Shown here: in pieces, positions 1 to 7,563 of the stretch
Layout: every line of letters starts with the position of its first letter
Position numbering within the stretch: the stretch's first letter is position 1
Source: Coriobacteriia bacterium
GTDB taxonomy: Bacteria > Actinomycetota > Coriobacteriia > Anaerosomatales > Anaerosomataceae
Reading direction: 5' to 3'
Length of the DNA: 18,529 bases
Assembly (NCBI GenBank): GCA_016938395.1
Contig: JAFGUS010000205.1
Coordinates: forward strand, 1 to 18,529
The notes under the pieces: model-generated
What the model saw: only the letters and a program-made list of their open reading frames with translations
Databases searched by the model: none
What the model was told of the DNA's origin: nothing
Program-made: the position numbers and the translations under genes

Positions 1-1736
1 CCCTTGGTGGAGATGTCCACGCAGGCGGCGTAGTCCGGCTTGCCGGTGCCCTCCATGATGCCCGGGATCTCCTTGAACTGGCGGCGCACCTCGCCGATCA
101 TCGCGAAGGCCGCGCGGCCCACGGCGCCCATGGTGAGCGCTCCGAAGAGGAACGGCAGCATGCCGCCGATGAACAGACCGGCGATGACGTACGGGTTCTC
201 GAGCGACATGTCGATCGACAGACCACCCACGTTCAGGCTCTGGCGGAACGCCACGAACAGCGCGAGGGCCGTGAGACCGGCCGAGCCGATCGCGAAGCCC
301 TTGGCGATGGCGGCGGTGGTGTTGCCCACGCTGTCGAGCGAGTCGGTGATCTTGCGGATGTCCTTGCCCATACCGGCCATCTCGGCGATGCCGCCGGCGT
401 TGTCGGCCACGGGGCCGTACGCGTCCACGCCGACCGTGATGGCGGTGATGGAGAGCATACCCAGCGCGGCAAGACCGATGCCGTAGATGCCGGAGAGGTC
501 GTTGTCCGGAACCGCCCAGTTGCCCATCATGAACGCGCCGATGATGGCGAGCGCGACGACGAGGATCGGGGCGGCGGTGGACATCATCCCGGTGCCGAGG
601 CCCTGGATGATGTTGGTGGCGGCACCCGTCTCGGAGGCCGCCGCGATGTCCTTCACAGGCTTGTACGCGTCCGAGCAGTAGTACTCGGTGATCTTGCCGA
701 TCGCGATACCGGCGACGAGGCCCGCCACGACCGCGCCGAAGAACCACAGGCGCGACGGGTCGGCACCGGCACGCGTGCTCCAGTGCCAGAACAGGAAGCC
801 CATGCCCGCGACCTCGAGGACGGCGGCCACGTAGGTGCCCATGTTCAGAGCGCTGTGCAGGTGCGCACCTTCCTTGGCGCGGACCGCGAACAGACCGATG
901 ATCGACGCGACGATACCGAACGCTGCGATGAGCAGTGGTGCGGTGACGCCGTACATGAAGTCGATGGACTTCGGCATACCCGGGACGAACCAGAGCGAGA
1001 CCGCGAGCACGATCGGCGCCAGGATCGAGCCGACGTAGCTCTCGAAGAGGTCGGCGCCCATGCCCGCGACGTCGCCCACGTTGTCACCCACGTTGTCGGC
1101 AATGGTGGCCGGGTTGCGGGGATCGTCCTCGGGGATCCCGGCCTCGACCTTGCCCACGAGGTCGGCGCCCACATCGGCCGCCTTGGTGTAGATGCCGCCG
1201 CCCACGCGGGCGAACAGCGCGATGGAGCTCGCGCCCATCGCGAAGCCGTTGACGATCTCGGCGTTGGCGACGGGGTTCTCACCGGTGACGATGAGGATGA
1301 TGGCCCACAGCGACAAACCGCCGAGGCCGAACGAGGCGACCGTGAGGCCCATCGTGAGGCCGGAGCGGAACGCGACGTTGAGCGCCTTGGCGACGCCGGT
1401 GGTGGCGGCCTGCGCCGTGCGCGCGTTGGCACGCGTTGCCACGTGCATGCCGATGAACCCGGCGGCGGCCGACAGGATACCACCGGTGAGGAATGCCACT
1501 GCGGTGAGCCAGTTCACGGCGAAGCCGAGGACCACGAACACCACTGCGGCGAAGATGATCAGCACCCGGTACTCACGGAGCAGGAACGCGAGCGCGCCTT
1601 CCTGGACCGCCTTCGAGATGTCCTGCATCTTCTCGGTGCCGGGATCCTGCTTGAGGACCCATGTGCCGAGGTATGCCGCCATGATGGTGCCCAGTACGGC
1701 GGCTGCCGGCGCTAGCCAAGCAATCCAATCAGCCAT
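1..1736 (-). CDS. hppA: Membrane-bound ion-pumping pyrophosphatase, K+-dependent Na+-type (3' end cut by window)
   Basis: Integral membrane pump that hydrolyses pyrophosphate to two phosphates and exports Na+ (or H+). About 578 residues are visible and the C-terminus lies beyond base 1; the family usually has 650-800. The family signature [20 protein letters not shown] (residues 188-207) is followed by [15 protein letters not shown], the acidic PPi/Mg site. Near residue 471 the motif reads [10 protein letters not shown]. Ala475 and Ala478 are the K+-dependent state; K+-independent enzymes carry Lys and Thr there. Glu232 in DLFES sits at the position of the helix-6 gate glutamate of Na+ pumps, whereas plant-type H+ pumps shift it by one helical turn. 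Many hydrophobic segments support membrane location. The ATG start is preceded by AAGGGAG (1747-1753). The family is certain; the transported ion is inferred. It probably has its own promoter (1816-1844). Confidence 0.96.
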   Translation of the reverse strand, partial: MADWIAWLAPAAAVLGTIMAAYLGTWVLKQDPGTEKMQDISKAVQEGALAFLLREYRVLIIFAAVVFVVLGFAVNWLTAVAFLTGGILSAAAGFIGMHVATRANARTAQAATTGVAKALNVAFRSGLTMGLTVASFGLGGLSLWAIILIVTGENPVANAEIVNGFAMGASSIALFARVGGGIYTKAADVGADLVGKVEAGIPEDDPRNPATIADNVGDNVGDVAGMGADLFESYVGSILAPIVLAVSLWFVPGMPKSIDFMYGVTAPLLIAAFGIVASIIGLFAVRAKEGAHLHSALNMGTYVAAVLEVAGMGFLFWHWSTRAGADPSRLWFFGAVVAGLVAGIAIGKITEYYCSDAYKPVKDIAAASETGAATNIIQGLGTGMMSTAAPILVVALAIIGAFMMGNWAVPDNDLSGIYGIGLAALGMLSITAITVGVDAYGPVADNAGGIAEMAGMGKDIRKITDSLDSVGNTTAAIAKGFAIGSAGLTALALFVAFRQSLNVGGLSIDMSLENPYVIAGLFIGGMLPFLFGALTMGAVGRAAFAMIGEVRRQFKEIPGIMEGTGKPDYAACVDISTK

Positions 1737-1746
1737 GAACGTGCGT

Positions 1747-1753
1747 CTCCCTT
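1747..1753 (-). promoter_or_regulatory. Ribosome binding site of hppA
   Basis: AAGGGAG on the minus strand, ten bases before the ATG that ends at 1736. It fixes the start at MADWIAWL, the expected short N-terminus before the first membrane helix. Confidence 0.6.
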
Positions 1754-1815
1754 CGAGGTGAATACCAGAACAGCCCAGGACGGACCCCTCGCAGAGCCCC
1801 CTCGGCGTTTTGGCG

Positions 1816-1844
1816 ATTCTAGCCGACCTCGTATCGGGCGGCAA
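1816..1844 (-). promoter_or_regulatory. Predicted sigma-70-type promoter of hppA
   Basis: On the minus strand, TTGCCG (1839-1844) is followed by a 17-base spacer and TAGAAT (1816-1821). That is four of six matches to the -35 consensus and five of six to the -10, at ideal spacing. The -10 box contains the TAG stop codon of the upstream acyltransferase gene, so the promoter overlaps the end of that gene. Transcription would start near 1809, giving a leader of about 70 bases before the hppA ATG. This is inferred from consensus only. Confidence 0.5.
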
Positions 1845-2847
1845 CAAGCACCCGCTCGGCGGACCAGGTGGTGATGGCGACCGTGAACACGGCGACCGCG
1901 AGCGCGGCCGGCACGCCACCCCGCCCCGACAGCGCGAGCGCGACCGGGGCGAGAAGAACGGGGTGGACGAGATAGCTGCGAAGCGACGCCCTGCCCGCTC
2001 GCACGAGCCAGCCGCCTGACCGAATCGCCCACACCGACGGTGCCGCGGACGGACGCCAGCCCACCGCGAAGACGACCGCCGCACAGCCGCCGACGAGCCC
2101 GATGCCGTACGGCAACCACATCAGCCAGCGCGCGTCGGGAACCATCGCCCGGACGAGCGTGATCCCGCCCGACACGAGCATCGTCACCACCACGATCGCG
2201 AGCGCTCGCGCAGGGCGCGTCATCGCGCGACCGTCCTCCGCCAGACGCACGCCGAACCAGAACGCCGCGACGTACAGCGGGGCGACCGCCCAGAACGTGC
2301 CCCCTCCGAGCGCGAGCGGGCTGAGGTTCTCGAGGCTCGCTGGTAACGCCACGGCCACGTATGCGATGACCGCACCGGCGGCCGGCCACCACGAGCGCGT
2401 GCGCCGGATGAAGAGCGCACACACCGCCTGTGCGACGAAAAGGACCGGCAGGAACCACAGCGGGCCGCCGCCGAGCAGGATCTCACGCGCCCAGGGAAGC
2501 GGCTCGAAGCCAAGCGGAAGTCCGGCCCCGCCGACGAGCCGCCACAGGAACGGCGCGACGGCGTACACCGGCGCGGCTATCGCCCACGGCACGAGCAGCT
2601 GCCGCGCCCGGCGGATCAGCAGCGCGGCATCCGACGCCGGTGGCCGAAGCCCGCGCACGTAGCCGGCAACAGCGGAGAACGCCGCGACCGTGCCGAACGC
2701 GGTCCCGTAGAAGAACGCGCTCGGCAGGTCGGCCTCGCGCATTGGCCAGAGCAACGCATGGTTGAAGACGACGAGCAGGATGCTGGCACCCTTGAGAGCG
2801 TCGAGCGCGGCCACACGCCCGCTGCCTGAAGCCCTCACCGCGATCAC
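1819..2847 (-). CDS. Acyltransferase-3 family integral membrane protein
   Basis: A 342-residue polytopic membrane protein of the acyltransferase 3 family, which O-acylates cell-surface sugars, peptidoglycan or other extracytoplasmic acceptors. It opens with the family motif [18 protein letters not shown], including Asp16 and the probable catalytic His30. [10 protein letters not shown] follows at about residue 79, then [14 protein letters not shown] at about 127, and a late SYLVHPVLL helix. Around ten hydrophobic segments are visible. The length is near the normal 330-380. The GTG start overlaps the dgt stop by four bases (GTGA, 2844-2847), which suggests co-translation with dgt; the ribosome site is weak, so an internal GTG three codons on is possible. 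Acyl donor and acceptor cannot be told from sequence. Confidence 0.85.
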   Translation of the reverse strand: MIAVRASGSGRVAALDALKGASILLVVFNHALLWPMREADLPSAFFYGTAFGTVAAFSAVAGYVRGLRPPASDAALLIRRARQLLVPWAIAAPVYAVAPFLWRLVGGAGLPLGFEPLPWAREILLGGGPLWFLPVLFVAQAVCALFIRRTRSWWPAAGAVIAYVAVALPASLENLSPLALGGGTFWAVAPLYVAAFWFGVRLAEDGRAMTRPARALAIVVVTMLVSGGITLVRAMVPDARWLMWLPYGIGLVGGCAAVVFAVGWRPSAAPSVWAIRSGGWLVRAGRASLRSYLVHPVLLAPVALALSGRGGVPAALAVAVFTVAITTWSAERVLVAARYEVG

Positions 2848-3887
2848 ACCCGCCAGCGGCTCGGGATCATCAGCTGCTCGTACGTGCGGATCGCGAAGCG
2901 GTCGGTCATCCCCGAGACGTAGTCGGTCACCGCACGGGCGAGCTCGTCCGGCTGCCCCGGACGCTCGTCGGGCGGAAGGTCGTCGGGGTGCTCGAGGTAG
3001 TGCTCGAAGAGCGTCCTCACGACGTTGTACGCCTTGGGCTCCTCGGCCTTCGCATTGGGCGAAAGGTAGACGTGGTCGAAGAGGAAGGACCGCAGGTCCA
3101 TCATCGCCTTGTAGACCTCGTCAGACATCGCCACGGTCTCCGAGACCGCCGAGGTCTCGACGAGGCTCGTGACCATCGTGGTGATGCGCTCGTTGATGGT
3201 ATGTCCGAGGACCGAGATCGGCACCGCGGGCAGATCGTCCTCGGTGATGACGCCGCCGCGCAGCGCATCGTCGATGTCGTGGTTCACGTACGCCACACGG
3301 TCGGCGATCGCCACGATCTGCCCCTCGAGCGTTGACGCGCGCTTCTTGCCCGTGTGACAGCGGATGCCGTCCCGCACCTCCCAGGTAAGGTTGAGCCCCT
3401 TGCCCTCGTACTCGAGCGACTCGACGATGCGCAGGCTCTGCAGGTTGTGGTGGAAGGGGTACGGCGCCGCCGGGTGACGGCGCTTGGCCGCCTTGAGCGC
3501 GTCGGAGAGCGCCGACTCACCGATGTGGCCGAACGGGGTGTGGCCGAGGTCGTGACCGAGCGCGATGGCCTCGGTGAGGTCCTCGTTGAGCCTGAGCGCA
3601 CGCGCGATGGAGCGCGCGATCTGCGCGACCTCGAGCGTGTGGGTCAGGCGGGTACGATAGTGGTCGCCTTCGGGCGCGAGGAAGACCTGCGTCTTGTGCG
3701 AGAGGCGCCGGAACGCCTTGCAGTGCAGGATCCGGTCACGGTCGCGCTGGAAGCACGTGCGGTACCGGTCATCGCCGGTGGGCCGTTCCCGGCCGCGGGA
3801 GGTCGATGAGAGTGCCGCCCGTGGCGAGAGCCGCTCGGCCTCGGCGGCCTCGTACGCCTCACGGGTGATGATGCTGGTCTCTGCCAT
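2844..3887 (-). CDS. dgt: dGTPase-like HD-domain deoxynucleotide triphosphohydrolase
   Basis: 347-residue HD-superfamily protein of the Dgt/SAMHD1-like family, which cleaves dNTPs to deoxynucleoside plus triphosphate and so trims nucleotide pools. The metal ligands are visible: His83 in THTLEVAQIARSI, then His112-Asp113 and His116 in ALGHDLGHTPFGH, with a later Asp in AIADRVAYVNHDIDDAL. The N-terminal FQRDRDRILHCKAFRRLSHK block is typical of the bacterial dGTPase-like subgroup. The frame stays open 46 codons further upstream, but that extension is arginine-rich and overlaps the ppdK end. The ATG at 3887 has GGGGAAGGG just before it and matches the family start. Substrate preference (dGTP or broad) is not known. 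It lies 64 bp after ppdK and overlaps the acyltransferase gene by four bases. Confidence 0.9.
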   Translation of the reverse strand: MAETSIITREAYEAAEAERLSPRAALSSTSRGRERPTGDDRYRTCFQRDRDRILHCKAFRRLSHKTQVFLAPEGDHYRTRLTHTLEVAQIARSIARALRLNEDLTEAIALGHDLGHTPFGHIGESALSDALKAAKRRHPAAPYPFHHNLQSLRIVESLEYEGKGLNLTWEVRDGIRCHTGKKRASTLEGQIVAIADRVAYVNHDIDDALRGGVITEDDLPAVPISVLGHTINERITTMVTSLVETSAVSETVAMSDEVYKAMMDLRSFLFDHVYLSPNAKAEEPKAYNVVRTLFEHYLEHPDDLPPDERPGQPDELARAVTDYVSGMTDRFAIRTYEQLMIPSRWRV

Positions 3888-3910
3888 GGGCCCTTCCCCG
3901 GGGGATGCAC

Positions 3911-3940
3911 GAAGGGCGCCGGGTGATCCCGGCGCCCTTC
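3911..3940 (-). terminator. 13-bp perfect hairpin between ppdK and dgt (terminator or leader element)
   Basis: GAAGGGCGCCGGG (3911-3923), loop TGAT, and CCCGGCGCCCTTC (3928-3940) form a perfect, very GC-rich stem. It begins 11 bases after the ppdK stop and ends 23 bases before the dgt ATG. The minus-strand transcript has no U tract after it, so it is not a textbook intrinsic terminator. It may stop or slow polymerase, protect the ppdK 3' end, or act in the dgt leader. I see no convincing dgt promoter downstream of it, since too little room remains. Confidence 0.6.
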
Positions 3941-3951
3941 TTCGTATCACG

Positions 3952-6669
3952 CTAACGGTTGTCCGAGGCGGTGGTCTTCTCCTCGAGCGTCGCCTGCGCT
4001 GCCGCCAGGCGTGCAAGCGGCACACGGTATGGCGAGCAGCTCACGTAGTCCAACCCGATACCGTAGAAGATCTTCACGCTCTCGGGGTCGCCGCCGTGCT
4101 CGCCACACACACCGAGCTTCAGCTTGGGGTTGGTGGAACGGCCTCGCTCGCAACCCATCGCCACGAGCCTCGCGACACCGTCGTCGATGGTCTCGAAGGG
4201 GTTCCGTGGGAGCACCTTGCGCTCGAGATACTTGGGGAGGAACTTGCTCTCGATGTCGTCACGCGAGAAGCCGAACGTGGTCTGCGTGAGATCGTTGGTG
4301 CCGAAGCTGAAGAAATCGGCCACCTCGGCGATCTCATCGGCGCACACCGCGGCACGCGGCAGCTCGACCATCGTGCCGATCGGGATCGACACGTCCACCC
4401 CGCACTCGGCCGACACGCGCGCCACCACGGCGGCGGTCTCCTCACGGAGCGTGGCGAGCTCGGCACGCACGCTCACGAGCGGGATCATGATCTCGGGGCG
4501 TGGGTCCTTGCCCTGCTTGATCAGCTCGCACGTGGCGCGGGTTATGGCCTGCACCTGGAGCGCATAGAGTTCCGGATACATGATGCCGAGACGACACCCG
4601 CGGAGACCGAGCATCGGGTTGGCCTCGGACATCGAATCGATCAGCGCCAGCAGACGGCGCTTGGCGGCGAGCTGCTCGGCCGATGCGCCGTTGCACTCGT
4701 CACGCACGATCTCGACCTCGAGGTCGCGCGGCGAGTCGAGGAACTCGTGGAGCGGCGGGTCCAACAGGCGCACCGTGACCGGCAGGCCGTCCATCGCCGC
4801 GAAGATGCCGAGGAAGTCGTCTGTCTGTACGTCGAGCAGCTTCTCGAGCGCCGCGTGCCGGACCTGCTCGGACTCGGCCAGGATGAAGTCCTGGATGATG
4901 TCCTTCCGCTCGCCGAGGAACATGTGCTCGGTCCGCGTGAGGCCGATACCGGCCGCGCCGAACTTCCGGCCGAGCGCCGCGTCATCAGGGGTGTCGGCGT
5001 TGGCGCGCACACCCATGGTGCGGAACTCGTCGGCCCAGCCGAGGATCGTGTCGATATCGCCGGTCATCTCGGGTTGCACGAGGCTTACCTCGCCGAGGAC
5101 CACGATGCCGGTGGTGCCGTCGATGGAGACGATGTCGCCCTCTTTGAGCACGACGTCCTTGCCACTCACGACCGCGCGCTTGGCCTTCATGTCGATCTTG
5201 AGCGCCTCAGCGCCACAGACCGCCGGCTTGCCCATGCCGCGGGCGATGACCGCCGCGTGGCTGGTCTTGCCGCCGTGGCTCGTGAGGATGCCCTGCGCAG
5301 CCACCATGCCGTGGAGGTCGTCAGGGTTGGTCTCCCAGCGCACGAGGATGACCTTGCGGCCCTCGGCCGCGGCCGCCTCGGCATCATCGGCGGTGAACAC
5401 GACCTCACCGACGGCTGCGCCCGGGCTGGCGTTCAGGCCCTTGGCGAGCACGTCGTACTCGGCGGTGGTGTCGAACTGCGGGTGCATGAGCTGATCGAGG
5501 TGCGCCGGGTTGATGCGCAAGACGGCCTCCTCGCGGGTGATCATGCCCTCCTCGACCATGTCCACTGCGATCTTGAGCGCCGCGCGCGCGGTGCGCTTGC
5601 CCACGCGGGTCTGGAGCATCCAGAGCTTACCCTCCTGGATGGTGAACTCGATGTCGCACATGTCGCGGTATGCGTTCTCGAGGATCTCGAAGACGCCGTA
5701 GAGCTCCGCGCCCGCCTCGGGAAGCACGTCTACGAGCTCCGCGATCGGCCGCGTCTTGCGGATGCCAGCCACGACGTCCTCGCCCTGCGCGTTGGTCAGG
5801 AAGTCACCGTAGTACTCCTTGGTGCCGTCGGCGGCGTTGCGCGTGAAGCCCACGCCGGTGCCGGAGGTCTCGCCCATGTTGCCGAAGACCATGGCCTGCA
5901 CGTTGACCGCGGTGCCGAGGTCGTCGGCGATCTTCTCCATGCGGCGGTAGTCGATCGCCCGGCGGTTGTTCCAGCTGCGGAACACGGCCTCGATGGCCAG
6001 CAGAAGCTGCACCGTGACGTCCTGCGGGAACGAGACCTTGCCATCGACGACCAGCTGCGGGTACTCGGCGGCCGGCACGTGCTCGGCCACGATGCCCTTG
6101 AAGACGTCCACGAGCGAGCGCATGTCCCCGGCCGAGAGATCGGTGTCCTGGACCACGCCGCGATCGTGCTTCATCTTCGTGATCGCGTTCTCGAACTCGT
6201 CGCCCTCAACGTCGAGCACGACCTTGCTGAACATCTGGATGAAGCGGCGGTAGCTGTCCCAGGCGAAGCGTTCGTTGCCGCTCTTTGCGATGAGGCCCTG
6301 GACCGACCGGTCGTTCAGGCCGAGGTTGAGCACCGTGTCCATCATGCCCGGCATCGAGAACGCCGAACCCGAGCGCACCGAGACGAGCAGCGGATCGGCG
6401 TCATCGCCGAGCTTCTTGCCCATCTTGGCCTCGAGCGCCGCCACGTTGGCGGCGATGTCGTCCGTGAGACCCGCGGGGAACGCGGGAGGCGTAGCATGGT
6501 AGTACTCCATGCAGGTCTGGCAGGTGATGGTGAAACCGGGCGGGACGGGAAGTCCCATGTTGGCCATCTCGGCCAGGTTGGCGCCCTTGCCACCGAGAAC
6601 GAACTTCATGCTCTTGTCGCCCTCGGTCTGACCGCCGCCGAATGCGTAGATACGCTTCGTGTCAGCCAA
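3952..6669 (-). CDS. ppdK: Pyruvate, phosphate dikinase
   Basis: 905-residue cytosolic enzyme interconverting pyruvate + ATP + Pi and PEP + AMP + PPi; in anaerobes it often runs towards pyruvate and ATP in PPi-linked glycolysis. The N-terminal nucleotide-binding domain begins VLGGKGANLAEM. The swivelling phosphohistidine domain has GGKTSHAAVIARG with His471 and, two residues before it, Thr469, the site that the regulatory protein phosphorylates. The C-terminal PEP/pyruvate barrel has FGTNDLTQTTFGFSRDD and CGEHGGDPESV with catalytic Cys near 855. Length is normal (about 880-910). I chose the TTG at 6669 because AGGGAG lies four bases upstream and the protein then begins LADTKRIYAF; an ATG at 6714 would add 15 residues without a ribosome site. 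The regulator ppsR is immediately upstream. Confidence 0.97.
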   Translation of the reverse strand: MADTKRIYAFGGGQTEGDKSMKFVLGGKGANLAEMANMGLPVPPGFTITCQTCMEYYHATPPAFPAGLTDDIAANVAALEAKMGKKLGDDADPLLVSVRSGSAFSMPGMMDTVLNLGLNDRSVQGLIAKSGNERFAWDSYRRFIQMFSKVVLDVEGDEFENAITKMKHDRGVVQDTDLSAGDMRSLVDVFKGIVAEHVPAAEYPQLVVDGKVSFPQDVTVQLLLAIEAVFRSWNNRRAIDYRRMEKIADDLGTAVNVQAMVFGNMGETSGTGVGFTRNAADGTKEYYGDFLTNAQGEDVVAGIRKTRPIAELVDVLPEAGAELYGVFEILENAYRDMCDIEFTIQEGKLWMLQTRVGKRTARAALKIAVDMVEEGMITREEAVLRINPAHLDQLMHPQFDTTAEYDVLAKGLNASPGAAVGEVVFTADDAEAAAAEGRKVILVRWETNPDDLHGMVAAQGILTSHGGKTSHAAVIARGMGKPAVCGAEALKIDMKAKRAVVSGKDVVLKEGDIVSIDGTTGIVVLGEVSLVQPEMTGDIDTILGWADEFRTMGVRANADTPDDAALGRKFGAAGIGLTRTEHMFLGERKDIIQDFILAESEQVRHAALEKLLDVQTDDFLGIFAAMDGLPVTVRLLDPPLHEFLDSPRDLEVEIVRDECNGASAEQLAAKRRLLALIDSMSEANPMLGLRGCRLGIMYPELYALQVQAITRATCELIKQGKDPRPEIMIPLVSVRAELATLREETAAVVARVSAECGVDVSIPIGTMVELPRAAVCADEIAEVADFFSFGTNDLTQTTFGFSRDDIESKFLPKYLERKVLPRNPFETIDDGVARLVAMGCERGRSTNPKLKLGVCGEHGGDPESVKIFYGIGLDYVSCSPYRVPLARLAAAQATLEEKTTASDNR

Positions 6670-6673
6670 CTCG

Positions 6674-6679
6674 CTCCCT
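6674..6679 (-). promoter_or_regulatory. Ribosome binding site that decides the TTG start of ppdK
   Basis: AGGGAG (part of GAGGGAG, 6674-6680) on the minus strand, four bases before TTG at 6669. No comparable site precedes the ATG at 6714. Confidence 0.55.
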
Positions 6680-6741
6680 CGCTTTCCATAGTGCCCCCGA
6701 CAACTCACGACCATGATAGCGTACCGGAGTGGTCCGGCCGC

Positions 6742-7563
6742 TCAGTCGACCAGCTCCACACCGGCGCCCATATGCCGCAGGATCTCCTGCGCCGACTCCT
6801 CCACGGCGCGGTTGTCCGTGTGCACCACGAGGCAGCCGAGACGGCGCATGAGCGCCCGCGCATCGGCGAGTTCGGCCTCCACTGCCTCGCGCTCGGCGTA
6901 GCCCGGGACGTAGCCGCCGAGCTCCTTCATCCGCTCGCGCCTGATGGTGAGCAGCACGTCCGCACTGGTGACCAGACCGAACACCCGCCGCGGGTCGAGC
7001 TCGAAGAGCTGCTGTGGCGGCGCCACCCCCGGAGCAAGCGGGACGTTGGCGACCCGCCACCCCTTAAACGCGAGGTACATCGAGATCGGTGTCTTGGACG
7101 TACGTGACACGCCGAGGATGACGATGTCGGCATCGGCGAGTTCCTCAGGGTTGCGGCCGTCATCGTGCTTGACCGCGAACTCCATCGCCTCGATGCGGTC
7201 GAAGTATCCTTCATCGGTGCGACGGATGCGGCCCACCTCACCGCTCGGACGCGTACCCGTGACCCTCTCGAGCAGGTCGAGCGCCGGGCCGAGCAGGTCC
7301 ACCCCCACAACGCCCGTCTCGACAAGCCGCTCCATCTCGGTGCGAAGCGTCCGGTCCACGAGCGTATAGAAGAAGATGCAGTCGTGACCGCAGTGGGCGC
7401 GGACGGTCTCGCGCAGGTCGGCCGCGGTCTCCACCTTGGGGAGCCGCTCGATCCTGAACGTGTTCGGGGCGAACTGCGAGACCGCCGCGAGCGCCACGGT
7501 CTCCCCCGTCTCGCCAAGCGAGTCGGACACCACGTGTATGGCGAGCGGGTGACCGTCCACCAC
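6742..7563 (-). CDS. ppsR: Pyruvate, phosphate dikinase regulatory protein (bifunctional Ser/Thr kinase / phosphorylase)
   Basis: 273-residue protein of the DUF299/PDRP family. It inactivates PPDK by ADP-dependent phosphorylation of the Thr next to the catalytic His, and reactivates it by Pi-dependent dephosphorylation that releases PPi. Visible family features are the N-terminal VVSDSLGETGE, the FDRIEAMEFAVKHDDG block, and the P-loop-like GVSRTSKTP (151-159). Length is normal. The adjacent target gene is ppdK rather than PEP synthase, so PPDK is the likely substrate. Its GTG start shares one base with the glyS TAG stop (TAGTG), so translation probably depends on glyS; a second GTG follows directly and either could be used. 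The ribosome site is weak. Confidence 0.95.
   Translation of the reverse strand: MVDGHPLAIHVVSDSLGETGETVALAAVSQFAPNTFRIERLPKVETAADLRETVRAHCGHDCIFFYTLVDRTLRTEMERLVETGVVGVDLLGPALDLLERVTGTRPSGEVGRIRRTDEGYFDRIEAMEFAVKHDDGRNPEELADADIVILGVSRTSKTPISMYLAFKGWRVANVPLAPGVAPPQQLFELDPRRVFGLVTSADVLLTIRRERMKELGGYVPGYAEREAVEAELADARALMRRLGCLVVHTDNRAVEESAQEILRHMGAGVELVD

Noticed and set aside
783..1715. A plus-strand open frame of 310 codons opposite hppA
   Set aside because: Low-complexity Arg/His/Asp-rich shadow of the HppA coding frame. The same applies to the plus-strand frames at 8433-9818 and 14575-15741.
2844..3887. The HD-domain dNTPase as part of an anti-phage dNTP-depletion system
   Set aside because: Some dGTPase relatives act against phage, but this one matches the common housekeeping subgroup and has no defence-gene neighbours.
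6724..6737. Small hairpin CCGGA-GTGG-TCCGG just after ppsR as terminator or ppdK regulator
   Set aside because: Only five pairs and no U tract; too weak to call. TATCAT nearby lacks a matching -35 box, so I do not call a ppdK promoter.
3694..7107. A plus-strand open frame of 1137 codons opposite ppdK and ppsR
   Set aside because: It is rich in His, Arg, Glu, Val and Leu with no family motif, and lies exactly opposite the clear PPDK gene. Long antisense frames are expected in GC-rich coding DNA.
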